From Minicystis rosea (lineage in GTDB: Bacteria > Myxococcota_A > Polyangia > Polyangiales > Polyangiaceae), in assembly GCA_001931535.1 (NCBI GenBank), contig CP016211.1, positions 8,665,703 through 8,729,702 on the forward strand: a DNA stretch of 64,000 bases, given 5' to 3'. The translations under genes and the position numbers were made by a program. Positions 1 through 6,901 of this stretch are shown here, piece by piece; within the stretch, counting starts at the first letter, position 1, and every line of letters begins with the position of its first letter. Below the pieces are notes generated by a model. It made no database searches and was not told the origin of the DNA. It worked only from the letters and a program-made list of their open reading frames with translations.

Positions 1-45
1 CGCAGCACCGTGCTCCGCGACATTCACATCAGGAGGTTTTGCACC

Positions 46-201
46 ATGGATATCGCACACACGCGCTCACAGTCTTCCGATGCCGACGACGACGTCAACG
101 TGAAGAACAGCTACGTGGATTGCTGGTACATCGCGCCCAAAACGCGCGAGCTCTCGAAGACGCCCAACGTCCCTCCGCTCCCGCGCGCCGGCGGCATCTG
201 A
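46..201 (+). CDS. RiPP-like precursor peptide, copy 1 (51 aa)
   Basis: First of four tandem small genes. The ATG at 46 follows a strong AGGAGG (31-36) by nine bases. The N-terminus (MDIAHTRSQSSDA) differs from the other copies, but from residue 13 it carries the shared block DDDVNVK, then YVDCWYIAPKTREL, then SKTPNVPPLPR, ending in AGGI. It has one Cys and no hydrophobic signal segment, so it is not an ordinary secreted protein. Synonymous changes between copies (for example GTG/GTC and AAA/AAG) support translation. It lies in the same orientation as, and just ahead of, a JmjC-type oxygenase, which suggests a peptide substrate/enzyme pair (inference). I recognise no named family; a non-RiPP small protein is possible. 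Confidence 0.72.
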   Translation: MDIAHTRSQSSDADDDVNVKNSYVDCWYIAPKTRELSKTPNVPPLPRAGGI

Positions 202-237
202 CGCCCTCGAACCCTTCATCTTTCACGAGGTTTCATC

Positions 238-402
238 ATGAATGGCTTTCTTGCATCGCAACACGCGAGCGACGACGACGACGTCAACGTGAAGAACAAC
301 TACGTCGATTGCTGGTACATCGCGCCCAAAACGCGCGAGCTCTCGAAGACGCCCAACGTCCCTCCGCTCCCGCGCGCCGCCGAGCGCGACGGCGGAACCT
401 GA
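238..402 (+). CDS. RiPP-like precursor peptide, copy 2 (54 aa)
   Basis: ATG at 238 with GAGG (227-230) seven bases upstream. The peptide begins MNGFLASQHAS, then DDDDVNVK (12-19), YVDCWYIAP (22-30) and SKTPNVPPLPR (36-46), with the tail AAERDGGT. From the acidic block to PPLPR it nearly matches copy 1, while the first 11 residues form a new conserved N-terminus shared with copies 3 and 4. This looks like a leader-like start and a constrained central/C-terminal region. The single Cys25 is invariant. The 27 bases upstream of this ATG are the same as those upstream of copies 3 and 4, so the gene plus its ribosome-binding region was duplicated as a unit of about 200 bp. Confidence 0.75.
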   Translation: MNGFLASQHASDDDDVNVKNNYVDCWYIAPKTRELSKTPNVPPLPRAAERDGGT

Positions 403-438
403 CGCCCTCGAACCCTTCATCTTTCACGAGGTTTCATC

Positions 439-603
439 ATGAATGGCTTTCTTGCACAAGAGCATGCGAGCGACGACGACGACGTCAACGTGAAGGGCAG
501 CTACGTGAACTGCTGGGAGCATGCGCCGCGGCCGCGCGAGCTCTCGAAGACGCCCAACGTCCCTCCGCTCCCGCGCGCCGCCGAGCGCGACGGCGGAATC
601 TGA
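439..603 (+). CDS. RiPP-like precursor peptide, copy 3 (54 aa, divergent core)
   Basis: ATG at 439 with the same GAGG ribosome-binding context as copy 2. It keeps MNGFLA, DDDDVNVK and SKTPNVPPLPRAAERDGG, but the middle differs from the other copies: YVNCWEHAPRPREL replaces YVDCWYIAPKTREL. Asp24 becomes Asn, Tyr27 becomes Glu, Ile28 becomes His and Lys31-Thr32 becomes Arg-Pro. Cys25, Trp26, Ala29-Pro30, Arg33 and Leu35 are retained. Changes limited to the centre with conserved flanks fit a precursor family that diversifies its product segment while keeping enzyme-recognition sequence. That reading is inference. Confidence 0.75.
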   Translation: MNGFLAQEHASDDDDVNVKGSYVNCWEHAPRPRELSKTPNVPPLPRAAERDGGI

Positions 604-655
604 CACCCTCGAGCCGCACGGACGAACAACCCTTCATCTTTCACGAGGTTTCATC

Positions 656-811
656 ATGAATGGCTTTCTTGCATCGCAACACGCGAGCGACGACGACGAC
701 GTCAACGTGAAGAGCAACTACGTGGATTGCTGGTACATCGCGCCCAAGACGCGTGCGCTCCTGGAGACGCCCAGGGTGCCGCCGCTCGCCCACGAGGAAG
801 AGCGAGGCTGA
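656..811 (+). CDS. RiPP-like precursor peptide, copy 4 (51 aa)
   Basis: ATG at 656, again behind the repeated CACGAGG context. The sequence is MNGFLASQHAS, DDDDVNVK, YVDCWYIAPKTRAL, then a diverged tail with LETPRVPPLAH and the terminal EEERG. The central YVDCWYIAPKTR stays identical to copies 1 and 2 while the C-terminal third has drifted, with only TP.VPPL kept. It is the last copy before the oxygenase gene, 77 bases downstream. The spacing from copy 3 is 217 bases rather than 201 because the intergenic part carries about 16 extra bases. Confidence 0.73.
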   Translation: MNGFLASQHASDDDDVNVKSNYVDCWYIAPKTRALLETPRVPPLAHEEERG

Positions 812-888
812 GCGTCCCTGAGCCCGGGCCGCGACGAATCAGCGCTCGTCGCGGCCACGGGCTCCGGCTCACTGCACCAGGAGTCACC

Positions 889-1899
889 ATGGTTTCAGGA
901 ACATCCCAGCTCGATCGAGAATGGCAGAAGTGGCTCGGGGAGAACATCGCCCTCGGCGCGAGCCAAGAGGAGCTCGTCCGCGCGTTGTGCGCCTCCGGGG
1001 TGAACGAATCGACGGCGCGCGACGAGGTCGTTGCCGCGCTCGCGCACCCGTTCGTGCAAGCCGGGCGCACCGTCGGCCGGCGCTACCTGCGCATGGAGGC
1101 GCTCATGGACCTCTATCGCAGCCTCCATCGCCAAGAGGGTTTGCACCAAGGCGTGGACGTGCGCACGGGGCTCTCCCAAGAAGAGTTCTTCACGCGCTAT
1201 TACTTCGGCCATTGCCCCGTGGTGCTGCGCGGGCACATGGAGGATTGGCCGGCCCTACGCCGCTGGTCGCTCGACGATCTCCGCGCCCGCTGCGGCGACG
1301 TGGAGGTCGAGGTCATGTCCGGCCGCGACGCCAATCCGGATCACGCCTTCCAGCACGATCGCCACCGCACCACGACCACGCTGGCCGCGTTCATCCGCCG
1401 CATCGAAGAGGCCGGCGAGAGCAACGATTTCTACATGGTGCCGCGCAACGAGAACTGGCGTCGCGAAGGCATGCGCCCTTTGCTCGACGACATTCGCGCG
1501 CCCGCCGGCATCATCGATCCGGTGCTCGATCCGGCCATGATGACGATGCTCCTCGGCCCCGCCGGCACCGTCACGCCCCTCCACCACGACAACATGAACG
1601 TGCTGCTCTGTCAGGTCTTCGGGCGGAAGCGCTTCAAGCTCGTCCCCTCCTTCGAGCTCCACCACGTTTACGCACGACATGGCACCTTCAGCCACGTGAA
1701 CGCCGAGGCCCCCGATCCCGAGCGCCACCGCGCCTTCCTCGATGCGAGCGTCGTCGACGTGGTGCTGGAGCCGGGCGACATGATCTTCATCCCCGTCGGC
1801 TGGTGGCATTGGGTCCGCGCGCTCGACATCAGCGCTTCGGTGAGCTTCCACCGCTTCGCGGTCCCGCAGGGGAATACCCATCTCCTCCTTCCGGCGTAA
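889..1899 (+). CDS. JmjC/cupin-8-type 2-oxoglutarate Fe(II) oxygenase (336 aa)
   Basis: Predicted cytosolic non-haem iron hydroxylase of the cupin-like/JmjC superfamily. The facial triad is visible: H232-x-D234 in LHHDNMN and the distal H307 in VGWWHW, with GRKRFKLVPS between them as expected for the double-stranded beta-helix. Residues 9-60 form a separate helical segment (EWQKWLGENI...ELVRALCASGV) ahead of the oxygenase domain, possibly a substrate-binding appendage. The ATG at 889 is chosen because AGGAG (879-883) precedes it; the longer frame to 727 overlaps copy 4. It sits 77 bases after four precursor-like peptides on the same strand, so those peptides are the obvious candidate substrates. 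Asp, Asn, Lys and Pro are the usual hydroxylation targets in related families. The family call is firm; the substrate is inference. Confidence 0.85.
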   Translation: MVSGTSQLDREWQKWLGENIALGASQEELVRALCASGVNESTARDEVVAALAHPFVQAGRTVGRRYLRMEALMDLYRSLHRQEGLHQGVDVRTGLSQEEFFTRYYFGHCPVVLRGHMEDWPALRRWSLDDLRARCGDVEVEVMSGRDANPDHAFQHDRHRTTTTLAAFIRRIEEAGESNDFYMVPRNENWRREGMRPLLDDIRAPAGIIDPVLDPAMMTMLLGPAGTVTPLHHDNMNVLLCQVFGRKRFKLVPSFELHHVYARHGTFSHVNAEAPDPERHRAFLDASVVDVVLEPGDMIFIPVGWWHWVRALDISASVSFHRFAVPQGNTHLLLPA

Positions 1900-1932
1900 C
1901 TCCCCATCTCTTCTTCGTGCCCCGAAAGCAAA

Positions 1933-1979
1933 ACGGCGAAGAGCCCGCGAGCGTGCGCGACGCTCGGGCTCTTCGCCGT
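1933..1979. terminator. Bidirectional intrinsic terminator
   Basis: A 15-bp perfect arm (ACGGCGAAGAGCCCG, 1933-1947) pairs with its complement ending at 1979; a further AGCG/CGCT pair lies inside a two-base bulge. Read on the minus strand the hairpin is followed by GTTTTGC, a short U-run. It lies between the convergent oxygenase and PF10118 genes and should end both. Confidence 0.85.
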
Positions 1980-2006
1980 ATTGATGATGCCTATTGCTCG
2001 AGAGGC

Positions 2007-2831
2007 TCAGCCGAGCCCGACGCTCGCCAGATAGGCCGACGCGAGGCCGTCGATGTCGTTTTGCGCCGGGTGGAAGTCGGGGCGGAGATACTCGCGAATG
2101 CCACGCACGAAGACGTCGCTCACCTTGCGGCGCTCGCGGGCGATGCGCCAATCGGCGAGGACGCGGGCGCGGTCGATGCCCGCGTCTTGGAGGACGAGCA
2201 TGGCCGTGGCGATGGCCCAGAAGCCGCCCAGACAGAACGTCGCCATGGCGAGGCCGGCCACCCTGAGCCCATAACCGGGCGCCACCTGTTTGAGCACGTC
2301 GAAGGCCACCGAGCGGTGCTCGATCTCTTCGGCCGCGTGCCACAAGAGCAGCGCCCGCATCGTGGGATCGGTTTGCTCGATGAGGCCCTCGCGGAGCGCG
2401 CCTTCGGCGAGAATGGCCGTGAAGTGCTCGCAGGCCGCGGTGGTCGCGAGGCGCAGCGGCGGCGGCGAGACCTTCTCGATGAAGCCATAAGCGACACGCT
2501 CGTAGAAGCGCAGGAACGTCTTCACGTCGAAGCCGTGCGCTTCGAGGATGCGAAAGACACGCTCGTGCTCCTTGGCGTGGCGCCCCTCCTGCCCGAAGAA
2601 GCCCTTCACCTGCGCGCGCAGGAGCGGGCTCTCGACGCGATCGAGGTAATGATTCACCGCGCGCACGAAGAACCGCTCCCCCGCGGGGAAGAGCAGGTTC
2701 ACGCCATTGGCCACGTGGGTGGCGAAGGCGTTGTCCGCGAACCAGTAGCGCGGGACCGGCGTGTCGAGGTCGACACCGGACGCGCGCGGACGAGGAATCG
2801 GGCCTTTTTCGACGTCTGCAGGGGCTTGCAT
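2007..2831 (-). CDS. Metal-dependent hydrolase family protein, ferritin-like diiron (PF10118)
   Basis: 274 aa, normal length for the PF10118 'predicted metal-dependent hydrolase' family. The ligand pattern is intact: E52, E82-x2-H85-x3-H89 in QEGRHAKEH, E135-H136 in CEHFTA, and W164-H165 followed by E168/E169/E171-H172 in HAAEEIEHRSVAFD. That set resembles a four-helix diiron site. A hydrophobic stretch near residues 190-215 (LAMATFCLGGFWAIATAMLVL) may be a membrane-associated helix. No substrate is established for most members. It is transcribed divergently from a TetR regulator 70 bases away, which probably controls it. Confidence 0.85.
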   Translation of the reverse strand: MQAPADVEKGPIPRPRASGVDLDTPVPRYWFADNAFATHVANGVNLLFPAGERFFVRAVNHYLDRVESPLLRAQVKGFFGQEGRHAKEHERVFRILEAHGFDVKTFLRFYERVAYGFIEKVSPPPLRLATTAACEHFTAILAEGALREGLIEQTDPTMRALLLWHAAEEIEHRSVAFDVLKQVAPGYGLRVAGLAMATFCLGGFWAIATAMLVLQDAGIDRARVLADWRIARERRKVSDVFVRGIREYLRPDFHPAQNDIDGLASAYLASVGLG

Positions 2832-2901
2832 CGTTGTTGACTCCGGTTCAATAGGATAGCGGCCGTTGCTGCGCCGTCAACAGTCGCGTAGGGTGCGGAC
2901 A
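2832..2901. promoter_or_regulatory. Divergent promoter region with TGTTGAC dyad
   Basis: This short interval separates the divergent diiron-protein and TetR genes and must hold both promoters. It contains TGTTGAC (2835-2841) and its exact complement GTCAACA (2876-2882), 34 bases apart. They could be two half-sites for the adjacent TetR protein, but the arms are short and the call is weak. Confidence 0.35.
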
Positions 2902-3555
2902 ATGGTTCGATCTCCGAGCCCGAAGGTGTCCCGGACGCGCGTCCAGAAGCGCCCGGCGCGGACCCGGCTCGATGTGGACGAGCGACGTGCGCAGCTCCTC
3001 GCGCTCGGGCTCGCCATGTTCAGCGAGCGCTCCTACGACGAAGTCTCCATCGACGACCTGGCGCGCGCAGCCGGTGTCTCGAAGGGCCTTTTTTATCACT
3101 ACTTCCCGACCAAGCGCGATCTCTACATCGCAGCGCTCGGACAAGCCGCGCGGCACCTCCTCGAAGCGACCACGACCGATCGGCGCGGCACGCCCGACGA
3201 GCGCCTTCATCGCGGCCTCGAAACCTACCTCGATTTCGTCGCCCGCCACGGCAAAGCCTACATCGCGCTCGTGCGCGGCGGCGTCGGCTCCGATCCCGAG
3301 ATCGCCGCGCTGCTCGAAGAGACGCGCAGCACCTTCGCCTCCCGCATCCTCGAAGACGTGCCCCACGACTTCGCGAGCCCGCTCCTCCGGGCCGCGCTCC
3401 GCGGCTGGATCGGCTTCGTCGAAGCCACCGCCCTCGATTGGGCCGAGAGCCACGCGGTGAACCGTGATCACCTCGTGGAGCTCCTCGCCGCGGTGCTCTT
3501 CGATGTCGTCGCCCGCGCCACGGCCCTCGGTGCCGCGCAGCGCGATCAGGCTTGA
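2902..3555 (+). CDS. TetR/AcrR family transcriptional regulator
   Basis: 217 aa. The N-terminal helix-turn-helix is clear: IDDLARAAGVSKGLFYHYFPTKRDLY matches the TetR DNA-binding signature, preceded by RRAQLLALGLAMFSERSYDEVS. The C-terminal half is an all-helical ligand/dimer domain ending AAQRDQA. I take the ATG at 2902 rather than the upstream TTG at 2866, since the extension (RRQQSRR) adds no domain. A basic tail before the HTH (SPKVSRTRVQKRPARTR) is typical of actinobacterial and myxobacterial members. It is divergent from the PF10118 gene, the likely target. Confidence 0.85.
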   Translation: MVRSPSPKVSRTRVQKRPARTRLDVDERRAQLLALGLAMFSERSYDEVSIDDLARAAGVSKGLFYHYFPTKRDLYIAALGQAARHLLEATTTDRRGTPDERLHRGLETYLDFVARHGKAYIALVRGGVGSDPEIAALLEETRSTFASRILEDVPHDFASPLLRAALRGWIGFVEATALDWAESHAVNRDHLVELLAAVLFDVVARATALGAAQRDQA

Positions 3556-3603
3556 GCGAGCGCTCGACCCTCACAGGCCATCGAGCCGAAGGTGAGAAGA
3601 CGG

Positions 3604-4086
3604 CTATGCCGAGGAGCCGAATGGAGCGTAGAAGTCGAACGGCTCCACGGTCTCGGCATCGAAGTACAGAGACTCGCCGCCTTTGCGCACGACACGCGCG
3701 CTCCGCACATGACCGATGACGGACGCGTAAGAGAACGACACGTCTCCAAATGAGCTCCCGAAATGCAACGTCACGCGGGACGTTTCCACGCCACTTCCCC
3801 CGACCCTGACGCTCTGGATCTCGAGCGGGGGCCCATCCGGCGCCAGGAAATAGCTCGTCACGAAATCACGATACGGTCGATACGATCCCGGCTCGCGCAC
3901 GAACGCCTTCACGCCGGTGAAGGTCAATCGAAGAAACGATGCGTCGTCCCCGGGATCAGGAGCTACCTGTCTGGTGATCAGGATGAACGTCCCATCCGCG
4001 GACGAGTGCTCGTAGGACATGAGCAACGACTCGAAGAGCTCGCGCCGGAGCACCTCCGTTCGCCGGTCCATGGCCATCGTTCTCAT
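3604..4086 (-). CDS. Hypothetical protein (160 aa)
   Basis: I do not recognise this family. The protein is soluble, with no signal peptide or membrane segment. It begins MRTMAMDRRTEVLRREL and then alternates short beta-like stretches (GTFILITRQVA, FLRLTFTGVKAF, VTLHFGSSFGDVSFSY), suggesting a beta-sheet domain. ATG starts at 4086 or 4077 are both possible and neither has a good ribosome-binding site. It reads in the same direction as the sugar-kinase gene upstream of it, about 50 bases away, so co-transcription is plausible. Codon usage matches its neighbours. Confidence 0.6.
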   Translation of the reverse strand: MRTMAMDRRTEVLRRELFESLLMSYEHSSADGTFILITRQVAPDPGDDASFLRLTFTGVKAFVREPGSYRPYRDFVTSYFLAPDGPPLEIQSVRVGGSGVETSRVTLHFGSSFGDVSFSYASVIGHVRSARVVRKGGESLYFDAETVEPFDFYAPFGSSA

Positions 4087-4134
4087 CGCACTTGGAACAG
4101 GCTTGGGCAGGAGATCCGGTGCGCCGAGAGGGCT

Positions 4135-5160
4135 TTACGCCCGCTCGACGATCCGGGACAGGACGCGCATGTCCTCTTCGTCCTGGAGGCGGGCGAGCGC
4201 GGCGCGGACCTTGGCGAGGGAGGGCTCGAAATAGGGGAGGAAGCTCGGGTTCTTCTTCACGCGATCGATGAAGATGAAGCGCCCCGCGTCCTTGAGCTTG
4301 CGCTGCACCGTGACCACGTCGAACTCGCGGCCGAGGGCCGCGCGGCCGGCCGTATCCATCCCTGCGGCGGAGGCGAAGTCGTCGAGGCGGGCTTCGATGA
4401 AGTCGCGATCGAAGGATTGGTAGCTGTCGTTGAGGAGCGCCACGAGGTCGTAGACGCGAGGGCCGAGGAGCGCGTCTTGGAAATCGATCCACACGAGAGA
4501 CAACGTGTCGAGAGGGCCGGTGTGGACCATGAGATTGCGGCTCTGGTAATCGCGGTGGACGAAGCCGCGCGGCCAAGCGGCGATGCGACGGGCCAGGCGG
4601 TCGGCGATGGCATCGAATTGCGCGCGCTCCTCGTCGGGGAGGGCGCGGTCGCGCGCGTCGAGGCCCCATTCGCGGAAGTGATCGAGCTCCCAGCGGAGGA
4701 GCGTCTCGTCGAAGGCGCGGGTGGCGATCACCGATCCTTCGGGGAGCGCGCCGAGCGCGGCCTGCGCGCGGGCCAGGTCGGTGACGGCGATGCGGTAGAT
4801 CTCGGCGCGACGCGCGGGCGCGCGCTCGAGGAAGGCGGCGAGCGTCTCGTCACCGAGGTCTTCCAAGAGCAGGAGGCCTTCGTCGCAGGACTCCGCGATC
4901 ACACGCGGCACGCGCACGCCGCGGCCGTGGAGCAGCTCCTGCACTTCGAGGAAGGGCCAGCGCAGCGTGGGGGCGCCCGCGGTGATCTCCTCGGGCCGCG
5001 CATCGGGCACGAACATCGCGACCAGCGGGCCCTCGGGCGTGTGGAGGCGCATGTAGCGGCGCGTCGACGCGCCGCCCGGCATCTGGACGACCTCCGCCGG
5101 CCGGTGACCGGTCGCACGCACGACGAGCTTTTCGAGGACCTCGGGATCGAACGTCAGCAC
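4135..5160 (-). CDS. AmgK-like aminosugar kinase (APH fold)
   Basis: 341 aa, the usual length for anomeric N-acetylmuramate/N-acetylglucosamine kinases of the aminoglycoside-phosphotransferase fold. The catalytic loop VHRDYQSRNLMV carries D204 and N209; the Mg-binding motif is WIDFQDA (D226), followed by LLGPRVYDLVALLNDSYQ, which is highly characteristic of AmgK. Family members phosphorylate the anomeric position of MurNAc/GlcNAc during peptidoglycan recycling. The usual partner, nucleotidyltransferase MurU, is not adjacent here. The start codon is GTG. A general APH-family kinase with another substrate cannot be excluded. Confidence 0.75.
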   Translation of the reverse strand: MLTFDPEVLEKLVVRATGHRPAEVVQMPGGASTRRYMRLHTPEGPLVAMFVPDARPEEITAGAPTLRWPFLEVQELLHGRGVRVPRVIAESCDEGLLLLEDLGDETLAAFLERAPARRAEIYRIAVTDLARAQAALGALPEGSVIATRAFDETLLRWELDHFREWGLDARDRALPDEERAQFDAIADRLARRIAAWPRGFVHRDYQSRNLMVHTGPLDTLSLVWIDFQDALLGPRVYDLVALLNDSYQSFDRDFIEARLDDFASAAGMDTAGRAALGREFDVVTVQRKLKDAGRFIFIDRVKKNPSFLPYFEPSLAKVRAALARLQDEEDMRVLSRIVERA

Positions 5161-5506
5161 CCGCTCTGGTTACCGAAGAGACGGGCCCTGGGCCAAGCGG
5201 CTTGCGGGTCGGGCCGGGTGAGGGAGATCGCCGAGCGGGTGGGAGCGTGCGAGGTGGCTCACGTCGAGCCCCGGTTGCTTCCGCGCAAAAGGGGCGTGGG
5301 CGGCGGCGTGAGATTCGATATCTCGTTCGAGGGCAAAGCTCCCTTCGGAGGGCTCGCGATATCCATCCATCGATATCCATTTTGCCGGGCCTGCTCGTCA
5401 TGGAATGTACAGCTCTGCCCCAAGCGAGGTCGGCCGTGCGCGTGGACTCGAATGAACGGCGCATGGTAGCTTCCGGCGCGTCTCAATCAGCACAGGAGCA
5501 CAGACG
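5161..5506. other. Non-coding interval with repeated GATATC motifs
   Basis: No convincing gene in about 345 bases. The GATATC hexamer recurs at 5317-5322, 5349-5354 and 5371-5376, the last two inside near-repeats (GATATCCATCC and GATATCCATTTTG). The segment probably holds divergent promoters for the kinase on the minus strand and the small exported protein on the plus strand. Confidence 0.5.
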
Positions 5507-5767
5507 ATGAAGCTCGACCGTTTCCTCCCGGGCCTCGCCGCGGGCCTCGTGGCCGGCGTCGCGGTGACCGCGCTCGCCGCCCCGAAGACGTATCAGTACA
5601 CGGGCGCCGCGACCGAAGTGAACGCCAAGCAGATCAACGTCGACAAGGGCGGCGATGTTTGGGAGTTCGCGATCGACGGCGACACCAAGGGCAACCTCGA
5701 CGCGAAGAAGGGCGACAAGGTCACCGTGACCTATCGGATGTACGCCACCAAGATCGAGAAGAAGTGA
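5507..5767 (+). CDS. Small exported protein of unknown function (86 aa)
   Basis: ATG at 5507 behind the purine-rich CACAGGAGCACAGACG. Residues 1-25 form a signal peptide or N-terminal anchor (KLDRFLPGLAAGLVAGVAVTALAA), and cleavage after ALAA would leave about 61 residues. The mature part is rich in short beta-like segments with alternating charges (TYQYTGAATEVNAKQINVDKG...DKVTVTYRMYATKIEKK), a small beta-barrel/OB-like pattern. It is monocistronic and followed by a strong terminator. No family was recognised; periplasmic location is inference from the signal peptide. Confidence 0.75.
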   Translation: MKLDRFLPGLAAGLVAGVAVTALAAPKTYQYTGAATEVNAKQINVDKGGDVWEFAIDGDTKGNLDAKKGDKVTVTYRMYATKIEKK

Positions 5768-5777
5768 AGCGGTAGCC

Positions 5778-5817
5778 GAGAGGCGCCGCGCGCAGTCTGT
5801 CCGCGCGGCGCCCTCTC
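5778..5817 (+). terminator. Hairpin terminator
   Basis: GAGAGGCGCCGCGCG (5778-5792) pairs with CGCGCGGCGCCCTCTC (5802-5817) with a single-base bulge, ten bases after the small exported protein. There is no U-run, which is common for GC-rich genomes. Confidence 0.7.
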
Positions 5818-5878
5818 TCGATGGCAGCGCGCGACGTGAGCAAGAGAGCGGCGCCGAGCGGCTCTTTCGCTCGCGTCG

Positions 5879-6349
5879 TCAGCCCCGCTCGTCTTCCGCG
5901 CAGCGGCGCACCAGGTCGCGCACCTGGGAGAGATCGAACGGCTTCGAGAGCACCGGGTTCGACACCGAGGCGAGGAAACGACGGCACGTCTCGTGGATGA
6001 CGCCGCCGGTGATGAAGACGAAGCGCGACAGGATCTCGGGGCACTTCTCGCGCACGGAGGCGTAGACGCCCGGGCCGCTGAGGTCGGGCATCATCACGTC
6101 GCAGAGCACGAGATCGAAGGGGGCCGAAGCCTCCTGGATGACACCGACGGCGGCCACGCCGCCGCTGACGACCGTCACTTCGTGGGCGGCGAGAGCGCGG
6201 CGGAGCGCGGCGCCGATCAACGGCTCGTCATCGATGATCAAGATCCGCAGGCGGCGGCGGCGATGCACGCCGGAGGGATCGGGATCTTGTCTCGCACCGG
6301 CGTCGGCGACGGGTGCTTGGGAGGTCTCGAACTGCGACGCGCGGGCCAA
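5879..6349 (-). CDS. Single-domain response regulator (receiver)
   Basis: 156 aa. After a basic, disordered 33-residue N-terminus it is a complete CheY-like receiver: acidic pair D40-D41, phospho-acceptor D84 in LVLCDVMMPDLSG, switch Thr in FVFITGG (T114) and K136 in VLSKPF. There is no output domain, so it works through protein contacts or as a phosphate sink. The start is TTG at 6349, supported by GGAGG seven bases upstream. No histidine kinase is adjacent; such orphans are common in myxobacteria. Confidence 0.88.
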   Translation of the reverse strand: MARASQFETSQAPVADAGARQDPDPSGVHRRRRLRILIIDDEPLIGAALRRALAAHEVTVVSGGVAAVGVIQEASAPFDLVLCDVMMPDLSGPGVYASVREKCPEILSRFVFITGGVIHETCRRFLASVSNPVLSKPFDLSQVRDLVRRCAEDERG

Positions 6350-6485
6350 TGGAGATCCTCCGGACGAGCCCTGAATTTATTGCACGCATTTGTCCGAAGC
6401 AAATCGCTCTTCGGTTTTTTCTGCATTCGATCCCGGCGTCGGGACGAGCCCGACTCCCGTAGCGTTACGGCGTGGTCCGCCGGTG

Positions 6486-6735
6486 ATGCGTGCCGTGTCG
6501 TCAAGGCGTGCTGCACGCGCCACGCAGGTTTTGCCGAAGATCGCCGAGCAGGTCGCGCGCGCTCGAGAGGCACTGGAATCCACCGCCGGCGGCGCGACGC
6601 AGCAGGCGTTGGGCGCGTGGATCGACCTGGTCGCCACGTGGAACGCCCGCGTCGATCTCACGGCCGCACGCAACGACGACGAGCTCGTCGATCTCATGCG
6701 CGAACGCGCTCGTGCTCGCGCCGGCAGAGAAACGC
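6486..6735 (+). pseudogene. Decayed RsmG-like methyltransferase remnant
   Basis: From ATG 6486 the frame reads LGAWIDLVATWNARVDLTAARNDDELVDLM, matching the N-terminal helical region of RsmG-type 16S rRNA m7G methyltransferases (consensus like L..WN..NLTA....E....H..DSL). At about 6697 the similarity jumps to another frame, which gives ANALVLAPAEKRI, the expected continuation of the 'DAL' helix. The SAM-binding motif (VDVGSGAGxPG) and the rest are absent. It therefore looks frameshifted and truncated. The fragment is about 80 residues against a usual 200-plus. Confidence 0.6.
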
Positions 6736-6901
6736 ATCACGAGATGGTGTCGTCGCGCCGCTTCGGGGCGGCGCGTGGTCGCCCTCGGTCGACCTTCGCG
6801 CGCGGACGTGCGATCCGCGGCGCCGTGGTCCACGGGCGCCCCACGAACTTGGCCACCGCTCTCGGGCCATGCGAACCCCCGAGCCCCAGGAGAGGCCACG
6901 G

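Larger units (their letters stand above)
211..655 (+). repeat. Tandem duplication of precursor genes with identical 5' leaders
   Basis: The 27-base segments 211-237, 412-438 and 629-655 are identical and end directly at the ATG of copies 2, 3 and 4. They contain the CACGAGG ribosome-binding site. The first 18 coding bases (MNGFLA) are also identical. The array therefore expanded as gene-plus-leader units of about 201 bp. Copy 1 lacks this leader and N-terminus, so it is either the older copy or a recombinant. Confidence 0.9.

Noticed and set aside
39..659. A 206-aa open frame running through the precursor repeats
   Set aside because: It is out of frame with four short genes that each have ribosome-binding sites and synonymous differences; its length arises because the repeat unit (201 bases) is a multiple of three.
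727..888. 54-residue N-terminal extension of the oxygenase
   Set aside because: It would overlap precursor copy 4 and has no domain; ATG 889 has its own ribosome-binding site.
3763..5469. Long antisense frame over the sugar kinase region (568 codons)
   Set aside because: It mirrors the GC-rich third-position pattern of recognised genes on the other strand and has no domain.
5993..6901. N-terminal extension of the Clp-like ATPase
   Set aside because: It overlaps an antisense response regulator and the RsmG remnant; ATG 6902 has AGGAGAGG and begins the Clp N domain.
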